A DNA stretch of 64,000 nucleotides from an uncultured Gemmatimonadota bacterium (GTDB lineage: Bacteria; Gemmatimonadota; Gemmatimonadetes; Gemmatimonadales; Gemmatimonadaceae). Positions 25,903-35,092 of the stretch are shown in pieces (position 1 is the first letter of the stretch; every line of letters starts with the position of its first letter). Both the position numbers and the translations under genes were made by a program. The notes below the pieces were generated by a model that did no database searches, had not been told where the DNA came from, and saw only the letters and a program-made list of their open reading frames with translations. The stretch spans positions 1 to 64,000 of the forward strand of contig CADEFN010000002.1 in the NCBI GenBank assembly GCA_902826615.1, written 5' to 3'.

Positions 25903-26835
25903 ATGTCTTCTAACGCGGTGACAGAATTCGGGCGGCTCATCCTGGGTATGACCGTCGCCCTTGCCTGTGGGCGTCCCGAGGGCGTGCCTCCACCGCCGCG
26001 CCCCCCTGTTGCGCCGGAGGCGGTGACCGAGCGCGTCGTGGATGTTGGGGGGCGGCGGCTGCATGCCACCGTGCGCGGAAGTGGATCGCCGACGGTAGTG
26101 CTGCTGAGCGCGCTCGACGCGCCGCAGGACTACTGGAACACCGTGACACCCATGATGGCGGCACGCACGACCGTGGTTACGTATGACCGCGCCGGAACGG
26201 GCAAGAGCGAACTGGGCAACCTTCCCGCGCATGCGGAACAGTTGGCTCGTGACCTGCGAGTGCTGCTCGACTCGTTGCACACGCCGCCGCCCTTTCTCCT
26301 GGTGGCACACTCCGCTGGTGGAAACGTTGCTCGTGTATTCGCCTTCAAGTACCCGGAGACCATCGCAGGAGTGGTGCTCGAAGAGACGCAGCACGAGGAG
26401 AATCTCGCCGGGATGCGGAAGGTGCTGACTGGCAGCGACCTTGCCACGTTCGAGCGTGACCTGGCGTCGCTATTCGATGCCCCCGCGTCTCCCCGGACCG
26501 AGCGCGATTTCAGCAGCGCCACACGCGACCAGCTGCGCAGGGCACGACCGTTGCCACACGTCCCCTTCGTGGTGCTCGTGGTGGCGGGCCGAGGCCGCGA
26601 CATGAGGGCGCTCTTCAGCGAAGCGGGGACCGAGCGTATCGTCGCGCTCGACGCCGAATTGATGAAGAGCCTGGCGTCGTCGGTGCCGGACGGCCGGCTC
26701 ATTGTCGTCGAGGGGAGTGGCCACAATCTGCACGTGGACAAACCCGACGCACTGCTGGGTCCAGTGCTGGGGATGATCGCTGACATTCAGGGGCGTGATC
26801 GCGATACAACGGCCAGGCGCCCCCTCTCCCCGTAA
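25903..26835 (+). CDS. Alpha/beta hydrolase, exported or lipid-anchored
   Basis: The 310-residue protein starts at ATG 25903. Residues 10-25 are a hydrophobic export signal ending near a cysteine (ALACGRPEG). This is an imperfect lipobox, so lipidation is possible but unproven. The hydrolase fold shows the nucleophile elbow VAHSAGGN with Ser137, and the catalytic His274 in EGSGHNLH. YDRAGTGKSEL is the usual oxyanion-side loop. The third triad acid is not certain. The substrate is unknown. The gene follows the S9 peptidase by 137 bases on the same strand and may share its transcript. Confidence 0.88.
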   Translation: MSSNAVTEFGRLILGMTVALACGRPEGVPPPPRPPVAPEAVTERVVDVGGRRLHATVRGSGSPTVVLLSALDAPQDYWNTVTPMMAARTTVVTYDRAGTGKSELGNLPAHAEQLARDLRVLLDSLHTPPPFLLVAHSAGGNVARVFAFKYPETIAGVVLEETQHEENLAGMRKVLTGSDLATFERDLASLFDAPASPRTERDFSSATRDQLRRARPLPHVPFVVLVVAGRGRDMRALFSEAGTERIVALDAELMKSLASSVPDGRLIVVEGSGHNLHVDKPDALLGPVLGMIADIQGRDRDTTARRPLSP

Positions 26836-26915
26836 GTGCAGGGCATTGTGGCCCGGAACACGTCGCTTCGCGCAAAGCGGCCCGCAACACTAAGCAGCGG
26901 AAGCGGCCCTGACTG

Positions 26916-27803
26916 TCAGGAGGTTTGCTCGATGAAGCCGGGGCGGCGGAAGGCCGGGTCGGGGTACGCATAGAAACCCGCCCCGCTCTTCACCCCCAGC
27001 CTTCCTGCCGCAATCATCGCGTCGAGGAACGCCGGGGGACGGTCATCCGGGTCGCCGCTCGCCTCGGCGTAACTCATTTCGATGTCGCGCACCACGTCGA
27101 GGCCAATCACATCCATCAGGCCACAGGGCCCGATCGGGACCTCCCAGTCGAGCATCCATGAACGATCGAGGTCCTCGGCGGAGACGGCTCCGGTGGCAAG
27201 CTGACGCAGGACTTCCTGCTTGACCGCGCGCCAGACGCGATTGCCGGCGTAGCCGAACTGCTCCTGCTGCAGGACGATAGGGATGAACCCAGCGCCACGC
27301 AGCAGCCCCACCACCTGATCGCGGGTGGCCAGCGAAGTCGCGGGATTGGGCATCACCTCGACCTTCGGATGTCCGAGGTGCGAAAAGTTTGCGTTGATGA
27401 AGCGGTCGGCGCGCCCCGACGCATCCGCCATGGCCGACCCGGGGAGCGACGAAGTGTTGGAGACGATGATCGTGTGAGCCGGGAGGAGGCTCGCGAGGCT
27501 CGCAAAGAGCGACCGCTTGAGCGCCAACTGCTCGGGGATGTTCTCGAGAATGAGGTCGGCCTCGCGCGCGGCATCGGGGAGTGCATCACGCACCTCGCAG
27601 CGCGCGAGCGCATGCGCCGTGGTCCCCTGGGGCAGGCGGCCCTCGGCTTCCCACCCCTGCATCGTGGTTCTGAGCCATGCGACCGCAGCCACGGCGACGC
27701 CGGGAGTGGCGTCGTAGAGCACGACCGACGACTCCGTGCGCGCGAAGTCGAAGGCGAGGCGACGGCCCATGGTGCCTGCGCCGATGATGGTCACTCGCGT
27801 CAT
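26916..27803 (-). CDS. 3-hydroxyacyl-CoA dehydrogenase family protein
   Basis: The start is the ATG at 27803, directly before the Rossmann strand MTRVTIIGAGTMGRRLAFDF; upstream residues of the longer frame lack protein character. The 295-residue product has the NAD-binding domain (IGAGTMG, then LYDATPG), the SNTSSLPGSAMAD segment and NANFSHLGHPKVEVMPNP. These match the catalytic Ser/His-Glu region of 3-hydroxyacyl-CoA and related 3-hydroxyacid dehydrogenases. The C-terminal domain ends with VKSGAGFYAYPDP, the family signature. It probably acts in beta-oxidation or a related catabolic step. It is convergent with the alpha/beta hydrolase gene. Confidence 0.92.
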   Translation of the reverse strand: MTRVTIIGAGTMGRRLAFDFARTESSVVLYDATPGVAVAAVAWLRTTMQGWEAEGRLPQGTTAHALARCEVRDALPDAAREADLILENIPEQLALKRSLFASLASLLPAHTIIVSNTSSLPGSAMADASGRADRFINANFSHLGHPKVEVMPNPATSLATRDQVVGLLRGAGFIPIVLQQEQFGYAGNRVWRAVKQEVLRQLATGAVSAEDLDRSWMLDWEVPIGPCGLMDVIGLDVVRDIEMSYAEASGDPDDRPPAFLDAMIAAGRLGVKSGAGFYAYPDPAFRRPGFIEQTS

Positions 27804-28038
27804 GATCGCGATCGAAGGCGTGAAGAGAACTGGCTGCGCCCTATTCCGAGCGACGTCCCCCAACTTGGCCGGTGGGGTGGGTAACACGCCAGCGCTTCAC
27901 CGCCGCGCCCGTCGGTCTGGCGCTCCTCCAGCCCGAGCGGGACCTTCGAGCATTGCCGCCCATCGAACCACCGACTTCTTTGCGCAGTCTCCTGATCACG
28001 CTCCCCATCCCCCCGAGCCACAGCCCCGCGCTTCCGTC

Positions 28039-30006
28039 ATGCACACAAGGCTGATTCTCGCTGCCCTTTGCACCGCCGTAGCCCTCTCCCGCGCGCACGC
28101 GCAGGTGGCGTCCTTCTCCACGAAGCCCAGCGTGGTGGATGCGGGCGGCTACTACACGATCCACTACACCTTCACAGCAGGCGCGCGCGGTTTTGCACCC
28201 GGCGGCGGCGTCCGCATCGAAATCCCGGTCGCATACGCCGAGACCGAGGCGCTGCTCTGGAGCGCACCACAGACGGTGAGCGCCACGACGCCGGGTTATG
28301 TCACCGCCAGTGCATCGAACAAGGCACGCGTGAGCGTGCAAATTGCCGGTCTGCTGCGCGGAATCATCGAGGCGAACTTCGAAGACACGATCCCCGCTGG
28401 CACCACGGTGTCGATCCGCTATCAGGGGCAGGTGCAGGGGATCGCGGGCGAGATCGATGCGCGTTATCAGTCGCGCGCCAATGCACGTCAGCCCTGGGCG
28501 ACGCCGGCACGTGTGCCCCGCCTAACGGTGCGCCCGGCGCGCGCCGAACTGGTCACCGTCAGCTATCCGTCGAACATCGTGCGCAATGCACCATTCGCCC
28601 TGACGGTCGTCGCGCTCGACCGGTACGGCAACGTCGCCACGGACTTCACGGGTACCCTGCCGCTGCAATCGACGGACACGGCGGCCGCCATTCCGCGATC
28701 GGTCACCTTCCGTGCAGCCGATCGCGGGCGGGTCGTCATTCCGAATACGATTTTTCGCACCCGCGGCTTCCAGAAGGTCACGGCGACGGGAAACGGCACG
28801 ATCGCCACCGCGTTCAAATACGCGATGGTCGGTGACAGCGCACCGGCCCTGCTGCACCTCTTTGGCGACACGCACTTTCACTCGGGCACCGGAGCGCAGA
28901 GCCAGGGCTTTTTCACGAACGCCACAGGCACTGACGTCAACACGACGGGCACCAGCAACTTCAAGGCGCTCAATCTCGCCGGTGACCATCGCGCGAACTT
29001 CACACGCGCCGCGGACGCGTACACCTACGCTCGCGACGTCATGCATCTCGATTTCGCCAGCACGACGGAGCACTCGGCGCCGATCCTCACCCCGTCCGCC
29101 TGGGGCGGGTCGCAGGATGTGTCCGATGCGTTCAACGTGCCCGGCCGCTTCACGACGTTCTACGGCTTCGAATGGACGCCCGACCTGAATCACTACATCG
29201 TGCTGTACAAGAGCCGAGCCGGACAACCTATCGGGCATGACAGCCTCCCCGACTTTCCGTCGTTGGCGCGTGCGCTGGAGGTTCAGGGTGTTCCCGTTCT
29301 CGCCATTCCGCATGTGTCCTGGCCATTCAGCGATCACAACATCTGGCAAGACACGGCCGGGCGCGCATTCCGTCGCATCGGCGAGATGTATTCGCTGTGG
29401 AACAGCCGACATCTCGTGCAACCCGACGATGATCCACAGCTCTTCGAGTTGGGGGCCACGAATCGCTGGTCCTATCAGTACGCCTGGACACGCGGCCTCC
29501 GTCTTGGTGTGATCGCGGCGAGCGACAATCACCTCGGCCATCCCGGCGCGAACAACTCCTCCATCTACGTGCGCCATTCGGGCGGACTCGCCGGCGTGTT
29601 GGCCCGCAGCAATGATCGGGAGCAAGTCTGGCAGAGCATGACCGGGCGCGCGACATACGCGACCACCGGCACGCAGATCTACATCGACTTCGAAAGCGAC
29701 GGGCACGTGATGGGCAGCGAATATCAGTCCGCAGCACCTCCGCGGCTCACCGGACGCATCGCCGGGACAAATCGATTGGCGTTAGTGGAGGTCGTGCGTC
29801 TCGCCGCGGGTCGCTACGAGACGGTCTTCAGCGAGCGTCCGAATCAAGAGACCTTCACCTTCGACTTTGTAGCCGGCAGCGTCGGCGGACCGGCGATGTA
29901 CTACCTGCGCGTGAGGCAGGTGGAGGAGTACCCGGGCCGATTGTATTCGCACTCCACCGCTGAAATGGCCTGGTCGAGCCCGATCTGGGTCGACGTCCCG
30001 AGGTAG
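28039..30006 (+). CDS. DUF3604 domain exported protein
   Basis: The ATG at 28039 gives 655 residues with a signal peptide (LILAALCTAVALSRAHAQ). After about 260 residues of beta-rich N-terminal domain, the DUF3604 part begins with HLFGDTHFHSGTGAQS, where the HxH pair resembles a PHP-type metal site. It continues with HLDFASTTEHSAPI, FYGFEWTP and VIAASDNHLGHPG. These histidines and aspartates look like a trinuclear metal site of a phosphoesterase-like enzyme, but DUF3604 has no assigned reaction that I can rely on. It is divergent from the hydroxyacyl-CoA dehydrogenase gene. Confidence 0.9.
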   Translation: MHTRLILAALCTAVALSRAHAQVASFSTKPSVVDAGGYYTIHYTFTAGARGFAPGGGVRIEIPVAYAETEALLWSAPQTVSATTPGYVTASASNKARVSVQIAGLLRGIIEANFEDTIPAGTTVSIRYQGQVQGIAGEIDARYQSRANARQPWATPARVPRLTVRPARAELVTVSYPSNIVRNAPFALTVVALDRYGNVATDFTGTLPLQSTDTAAAIPRSVTFRAADRGRVVIPNTIFRTRGFQKVTATGNGTIATAFKYAMVGDSAPALLHLFGDTHFHSGTGAQSQGFFTNATGTDVNTTGTSNFKALNLAGDHRANFTRAADAYTYARDVMHLDFASTTEHSAPILTPSAWGGSQDVSDAFNVPGRFTTFYGFEWTPDLNHYIVLYKSRAGQPIGHDSLPDFPSLARALEVQGVPVLAIPHVSWPFSDHNIWQDTAGRAFRRIGEMYSLWNSRHLVQPDDDPQLFELGATNRWSYQYAWTRGLRLGVIAASDNHLGHPGANNSSIYVRHSGGLAGVLARSNDREQVWQSMTGRATYATTGTQIYIDFESDGHVMGSEYQSAAPPRLTGRIAGTNRLALVEVVRLAAGRYETVFSERPNQETFTFDFVAGSVGGPAMYYLRVRQVEEYPGRLYSHSTAEMAWSSPIWVDVPR

Positions 30007-30099
30007 AGCGGTCCCCTGTCGACATACGGTTGCCCAAGTCAACTTGGGTGGCCGCAACCGGAAGCTCGAGAGCCTTTACGGAACAACCAAGGAGCGCAC

Positions 30100-30480
30100 A
30101 TGGCCCGTCAGATCATCTTTAGCGCCAAGGCCGGAAAGCCGCCGGCGACCTATAGCCAGGCGGTGAAGGCGGCAGGCCTGGTGTTTGTCTCAGGCACCGC
30201 CCCGACCGATCCGGCTACGGGCGCGATCACCGGGACCACCATTCAGGAGCAGACGCGACAGTGTCTCACCAATATCCAGGCCATTCTCGAGGCGGCCGGC
30301 AGCTCCCTGGAAAAGCTGGTCAGCGCAACCGTCGTGCTCGCAGAGGAAGAGGACTTCGCCGGGATGAACGAGGAGTGGCTCCGCTGGTTCCCCTCTGATC
30401 CTCCCGCGCGTCAGGGCGCGAAGTTGCCGGTGCGCATCCCGGGCCTGAAAGTGTCGATCGCCGCCATCGCAGAAGCTTGA
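30100..30480 (+). CDS. RidA family protein
   Basis: The 126-residue protein has the RidA/YjgF fold: PPATYSQAVKAAGLVFVSGT near the N-terminus, then IQEQTRQCLTNIQAILEAAG, and PPARQGAKLPVRIPG, which includes the arginine expected to bind the carboxylate of imine substrates. RidA enzymes hydrolyse reactive enamines and imines released by PLP enzymes, preventing cofactor damage. An AAGGAG ribosome binding site lies just before the ATG. The following membrane-protein frame begins within the RidA stop codon if its TTG start is used. Confidence 0.93.
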   Translation: MARQIIFSAKAGKPPATYSQAVKAAGLVFVSGTAPTDPATGAITGTTIQEQTRQCLTNIQAILEAAGSSLEKLVSATVVLAEEEDFAGMNEEWLRWFPSDPPARQGAKLPVRIPGLKVSIAAIAEA

Positions 30481-31355
30481 CGGTCAGCAGCTCACGAGTG
30501 CCAAAGCTCCATGGCAGCATGCATGGCCGATTCGTGCTGCTCTGGGCTGCCGTGCCAGCCATCATCTTGAGCCTGTGGCTTCTTCGTTTGGCAGAAGCGC
30601 CGCGCTCAGTGCAGACAGCGCAAATCGTTTTCGCAGCTGGCGCGGTGGCCATTCATGTACTGACGATGCGGCTGCGTCCGCTCACGTACCTGAGCACTAA
30701 ACAATGGCTGCTGCTCCCTCTCGTTGGCACTCTCTTCTTGCCGCATATCACCGGCGCGACTGATAGTCCGGCGCGTTGGCTTGTTCTGGGCGGCGCCCAA
30801 TTGTACATCGCGCCTGTTGTGCTGCCGGTCGCGCTGCTCGCACTCGCACAGGTCCACCGCGCTCCTGCCATCTACGCCCTTTCCGCAACGACTGCGGCAA
30901 TCGCTCTGGTGCTGCAGCCAGATGCATCGCAACTGACGGCGTTCGCAATGGCGCTCCTGGTGCTTCTCACCACCGACACTGTGCCGCGTCCGCTACGGCT
31001 TGGCCTGTGCGTTGTGTTCGCGACCGCCCTCGCAGTGGCGTGGCGCATTCCGGATCCTCTGTCACCGGTGCGGTACGTCGAAGGTGTGTTCTCCGTAGCC
31101 GCAGAAGCGTCGCCACTGGCCCTCGCCGCGGCGATTCTCTCCGCTGCCTTGCCGGTCGCGGCGCTGGCCTGGGTCGCGCGAGTGACCCACTCCCGAGGTA
31201 CGTTCGCAGTTGCTGTCTACTTTGGGGCCCTCCTTTCGCTTGCCCCGTTGCAGATCACGCCGGTGCCACTGCTGGGGTTTGGCAGTGGGCCCATCCTGGG
31301 CTATTTCCTCGCCGCTGGCATGGTCAAGCGCAACCGTAGCGACGAGCCGACCTGA
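30477..31355 (+). CDS. Multi-pass membrane protein, weakly FtsW/RodA-like
   Basis: The frame encodes up to 292 residues with about eight hydrophobic segments. The start is uncertain: TTG at 30477 overlaps the RidA stop, and the ATG at 30519 would begin with MHGRFVLLWA just before the first membrane segment. The central stretch ARWLVLGGAQLYIAPVVLP, followed about 40 residues later by ALVLQPDASQLTAFAMALL, recalls the SEDS pattern in which RW..LG is followed by a membrane segment and then QPD. Most SEDS proteins have ten segments, so this may be only a resemblance. No function is assigned. Confidence 0.7.
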   Translation: MTVSSSRVPKLHGSMHGRFVLLWAAVPAIILSLWLLRLAEAPRSVQTAQIVFAAGAVAIHVLTMRLRPLTYLSTKQWLLLPLVGTLFLPHITGATDSPARWLVLGGAQLYIAPVVLPVALLALAQVHRAPAIYALSATTAAIALVLQPDASQLTAFAMALLVLLTTDTVPRPLRLGLCVVFATALAVAWRIPDPLSPVRYVEGVFSVAAEASPLALAAAILSAALPVAALAWVARVTHSRGTFAVAVYFGALLSLAPLQITPVPLLGFGSGPILGYFLAAGMVKRNRSDEPT

Positions 31356-31403
31356 TCGCGGCTAGCGACCGACGCGTTACCTCGCGCCGCCTCGACGGCA
31401 GGC

Positions 31404-33023
31404 GTGAAGGGGGTGATGTTTCCCCCCATGAGCCTCACACAGCAACTCCGAGCGGCACCCGCCATCCTCTGCGCACTGGCAACGACCCTGAGCTGCGCGC
31501 GCGCCACGGGAAGCGGCGGGCCCCAGGAGCCCACGCCTTCGGTGCAGGGCCAGAAACCGACGTTGGTGGTCATGCTCACGGTCGATCAGCTTCGACCAGA
31601 CTACCTGGAGCGCTTTTCGGGGGACCTGACGCACGGGTTCGCGCGCCTGCTCAAGCGCGGGGCGTACTTCACGAACGCACACCACGACCATGCCATCACG
31701 GAGACCGCTCCGGGACACGTGACCCTTCTGACGGGACGTTTCCCGCGGTCAACGGGGATCACGCGCAACGTGGCCGGGGTGAACACGCCGCAGTACCCGC
31801 TGCTCGTCGGCACCGGTCCGGGCGCCGCGCCTTTCCGGCTGCGTGGCTCCACCCTCTTTGACTGGCTTCGCGCTGTGCAGCCGAACGCGCGAGCCCTCTC
31901 CGTCTCGGCCAAGGATCGAGGTGCGATTCTTCCGGTGGGACGGGAGAAGCAGGATGTGTACTGGTTCACGGATGACGGCTACTTCACGACAAGTACCTGG
32001 TACCGCGCGACACTGCCCCCGTGGGCGTCGGATTTCAACGCAAAGGGGCCTGCACGCGCGTATGCGGGGACCACATGGGATCTCGTCGCGGGCGTCACCT
32101 ACACGGAACCCGACAGTGTGCCCGTGGAGCGTGGGGGACGAAACTTCACCTTCCCGCATCTCTTCCCGACGAGCCTGGACAGTATCGGCCTGGCCGTGCG
32201 CTATTCGCCGATGGTGGATGAACTCACCGCACGGTTCGCATGGAGAGGCTTCCGCGAGTTAGACCTCGGGCGCGGGCCGGGGATGGACCTGCTGGCGGTA
32301 TCATTCTCCGCGACGGACTACGTCGGCCACACGTATGGTCCCGAATCGCGCGAGGTGCACGACAACATGGTGCGCCTCGATCGCGTCCTGGGGGCCTTTC
32401 TTGACAGCCTGTATGCGGTGCGCGACTCGACTCGCATTGTCATTGCCCTCTCCGCGGATCATGGGGTGCAGAAGATCCCCGAACTCCACGGTGGTGTGCG
32501 GGTGTCGATGCGACCGGCTATTGTCGCCGCGCGCGCCGTCGTCAGGCGGTTTGGCGGAGACACCACCGCGATTGATTTCGAGAGTGGTGGCTTTTTCATC
32601 GAAAAGGAGGCACTCGCGGGGGGCCTCACCAGCCGAATGCTGGCCGACAGCTTCATGGTCGCCGCCCGCAAGGTGAACGGCGTGATGCGGGCGGAGCACT
32701 TTGACGCGATGGCGCGGCTCGATACGCTGACCGACGCTGTGGCACGCCGCTGGGTTCACATGTTCCCCGACGACCTCGCCCCCTCGGCGGTAGTGACCCT
32801 GCGACCGGGGAATATCTACGCCGGCAATGTCGCCACGCATGGGACGCCGCACGACGCCGATTCGCATGTGCCGCTCCTGTTTGTGGGCGAGGCCTTCGCT
32901 CCCGGTCGTCACGACGGCTTCGTGCGCACCGTCGACCTGGCGGCCACCCTGGCCCGCGCGTTAGGCATTCGCCCCATCGAACGTCTGGATGGGCGGGTGC
33001 TGGGGGATGCATTCAGGAAGTGA
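31404..33023 (+). CDS. Alkaline phosphatase superfamily phosphodiesterase/phosphatase, exported
   Basis: The frame gives 539 residues from GTG 31404, while ATGs at 31416 and 31428 are equally plausible starts before the hydrophobic export signal (APAILCALATTLSCA). The fold is that of nucleotide pyrophosphatases and PafA-like phosphatases: LTVDQLRPDYLERF with the first metal aspartate, TETAPGHVTLLTG carrying the nucleophilic threonine, SFSATDYVGHTYGP with Asp and His ligands, SADHGVQKIP, and NVATHGTPHDAD near the end. It should hydrolyse phosphate mono- or diesters in the periplasm, although the substrate cannot be chosen. Confidence 0.92.
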   Translation: MKGVMFPPMSLTQQLRAAPAILCALATTLSCARATGSGGPQEPTPSVQGQKPTLVVMLTVDQLRPDYLERFSGDLTHGFARLLKRGAYFTNAHHDHAITETAPGHVTLLTGRFPRSTGITRNVAGVNTPQYPLLVGTGPGAAPFRLRGSTLFDWLRAVQPNARALSVSAKDRGAILPVGREKQDVYWFTDDGYFTTSTWYRATLPPWASDFNAKGPARAYAGTTWDLVAGVTYTEPDSVPVERGGRNFTFPHLFPTSLDSIGLAVRYSPMVDELTARFAWRGFRELDLGRGPGMDLLAVSFSATDYVGHTYGPESREVHDNMVRLDRVLGAFLDSLYAVRDSTRIVIALSADHGVQKIPELHGGVRVSMRPAIVAARAVVRRFGGDTTAIDFESGGFFIEKEALAGGLTSRMLADSFMVAARKVNGVMRAEHFDAMARLDTLTDAVARRWVHMFPDDLAPSAVVTLRPGNIYAGNVATHGTPHDADSHVPLLFVGEAFAPGRHDGFVRTVDLAATLARALGIRPIERLDGRVLGDAFRK

Positions 33024-33082
33024 GCGTGGAGATCGCGGAGTGACCGCTGTAGCCTGACTCAACCCTGCTCCGTCACCGCTCA

Positions 33083-33499
33083 ATGGCCGACTACTACGGT
33101 TTCCTCGCATCCATCAGTGCCGTCCTCGGCGGCTTCGCGCTGGCGTTTCTTGGAGTCCTCTTGACGGCGCCCGACGTCCGGGCAGTCACGTGGACCACGC
33201 GGTGCGCCGCGTTGGCGACGGGACTCTTCACGGTGACCGCGCTCGGCTGGGCCCTCGCTGCCTCCGGGTTGGCCGCTGATGCGGCGACCTCCGCGGAGCG
33301 TGGCAGGGAGTTCATGGCGCGCTTTCAGACCACGCATCGGTGGCTGTCGATGGCGTTTATCGCGGGAATCCACGTTTTCCTCGCCAGCCTGGGCATCGCC
33401 GGGTGGATCCGCTCCCGAGGGATGGGGGTGTTCACCTCGCTGGTGGCTCTGGGATCGGTTCTGGCTGTGCTCCGGGTCCTCGCGCAGTTTGTCAATTGA
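33083..33499 (+). CDS. Small four-segment membrane protein, unknown
   Basis: The 138-residue product has four predicted hydrophobic helices (about 7-28, 38-62, 88-108, 115-135) with short connecting loops and the sequence FQTTHRWLSMAFIAGIHV in the third. I recognise no family. It is flanked by two exported hydrolase genes on the same strand, 59 bases after one stop and 60 before the next start. The open frame, membrane periodicity and lack of an opposing gene make it a likely real gene. Confidence 0.65.
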   Translation: MADYYGFLASISAVLGGFALAFLGVLLTAPDVRAVTWTTRCAALATGLFTVTALGWALAASGLAADAATSAERGREFMARFQTTHRWLSMAFIAGIHVFLASLGIAGWIRSRGMGVFTSLVALGSVLAVLRVLAQFVN

Positions 33500-33559
33500 G
33501 TCTCGCGCCCGTCGACGCCTTCTGTTGAGGCCGTAACCGCCATCCTGCGGAGTCCCGCC

Positions 33560-35074
33560 ATGGTTACTCTCTATCGTTTGTCATTCGCGTTCGGCCTCTT
33601 CACGACCGCAGCGGCCAGCGTTTCCACCGCCCAGGGCACGGCTGAACGCTGGGCACTGACCGGCGCCACCGTGATTTCCGCCACCGGTGCCGCACCGATG
33701 CAAGACGCCGTGGTCCTCATGGATGGCCGCCGCATTGCAGCGGTCGGGCCGAGAGCGTCGACCCCCATCCCGCGTGGCGTGCGAACGGTGGATGCCACCG
33801 GCAAGTTCGTCATACCGGGGATGATCGACGCCAATGTGCATCTCGTGCTGATGATCACTCCCGAGTTTTATGTGAAATACGAGGAGCGATTTGCCGACAT
33901 CGCGGTGCAGGGGGCTCAGGTGGCGCTCAAGTACGGGCTCACCACGGTGATGGACTCGTGGGGCCCGCTGCAACCACTGCTGCAGGCGCGCGCGCGCATA
34001 ACGAGTGGACGCGACGCCGGCGCGCGTGTGCTGGTCGCCGGCAACATCGTCGGTTTGGGGGGCCCCTTCTCTCCCTACTTCAGCGGTACATACGACCTGC
34101 GTGGCACCGATCTGCGTTATGGCGGCTGGGTGCACCCCATGATCCAGTCGCGGATCAATGCCATGTGGGAGGCGGGCGCAGGCCCCGAGCTGCTCGCGCT
34201 CACTCCCGACGAAGCGGGTGGAGCGATCACGAAGTACCTCGCCAGTGGTCCCGATTTTCTCAAGGTCGCGGTGAGTGCGCACGGAATCGGGCCAGTGGAG
34301 CCGCTCATGTTTTCGTCGCCGGTGCTGGCGTCGATGCGGCGCGCGACACAAAACGCCGGCAAACACTTCCAGACTCACACCTTTACCCTCGAAAGCCTCC
34401 GCGAAGCGATCGCGGTGCGGCCGCAGCTCATGCAGCATCCGAATGTGATGAGTGTACTGCCTAACACCCCATCACAACTGCGCCTCCTCGACTCCCTCCT
34501 CGCCGAAGTCAAGCGCCTCGGCATCTACTCGGCGCCGCTCGCCGTGCCACTCGAGGAACAGCAGCGCGTCTACGACAACTGGTCCGTGGACGACACACGC
34601 CGCGACCCGCACCTCGGCGCAGTCATCGGGTCGCGCCAGCCAGGGCAGACCCGTGCCGGGTTTGACGCACGCCGCGCCAACCTGCAGCGCTGGATCAGAG
34701 CCGGAGTGAAGTTCGTGATCGGCACCGATCAGGGACCAGAAGCCGCTGAGCTGGGTCCGGTGGTTTGGGGTCGCATGGGGCGGCGCCACTTCGAGGTGAT
34801 GGAAGGGCTCGCCGAGGCGGGCGCCACGCCGATGGATATCCTGGTGGCCGCGACCCGGCATGGGGCGGAGGCGTACGGCCTCGCCGACTCGCTTGGCACC
34901 GTCGAGATGGGCAAGGTGGCCGACCTGGTGATACTCGACGCCGATCCACTGGCCGACGTGCGCAACCTGCGCCGTATCAGCCAGGTGATTCAGGGGGGAC
35001 GTCTGGTCAACCGCGAGAGCCTCCCGGCCATGAAGGTGCTCACCTTCGATCCCGAAGGGCGCTGGCCGCGTTAG
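33560..35074 (+). CDS. Amidohydrolase family protein with altered metal motif, exported
   Basis: The 504-residue product has a signal peptide (LSFAFGLFTTAAASVSTAQG) and the amidohydrolase fold: ALTGATVISATGAAPMQDA, KFVIPGMIDANVHL, FLKVAVSAHG, FQTHTFT, VIGTDQGPEAAELG and GKVADLVILDADPLADV. The first metal motif reads Asn-Val-His, whereas active binuclear enzymes have His-x-His. The carbamylated-lysine-type KVA strand and the GTD aspartate are kept. It may use one metal or be a divergent subgroup. A second amidohydrolase with the complete motif lies at 234-1577. The substrate is unknown. Confidence 0.88.
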   Translation: MVTLYRLSFAFGLFTTAAASVSTAQGTAERWALTGATVISATGAAPMQDAVVLMDGRRIAAVGPRASTPIPRGVRTVDATGKFVIPGMIDANVHLVLMITPEFYVKYEERFADIAVQGAQVALKYGLTTVMDSWGPLQPLLQARARITSGRDAGARVLVAGNIVGLGGPFSPYFSGTYDLRGTDLRYGGWVHPMIQSRINAMWEAGAGPELLALTPDEAGGAITKYLASGPDFLKVAVSAHGIGPVEPLMFSSPVLASMRRATQNAGKHFQTHTFTLESLREAIAVRPQLMQHPNVMSVLPNTPSQLRLLDSLLAEVKRLGIYSAPLAVPLEEQQRVYDNWSVDDTRRDPHLGAVIGSRQPGQTRAGFDARRANLQRWIRAGVKFVIGTDQGPEAAELGPVVWGRMGRRHFEVMEGLAEAGATPMDILVAATRHGAEAYGLADSLGTVEMGKVADLVILDADPLADVRNLRRISQVIQGGRLVNRESLPAMKVLTFDPEGRWPR

Positions 35075-35092
35075 GCGGCGGAGCCTGGCGAC

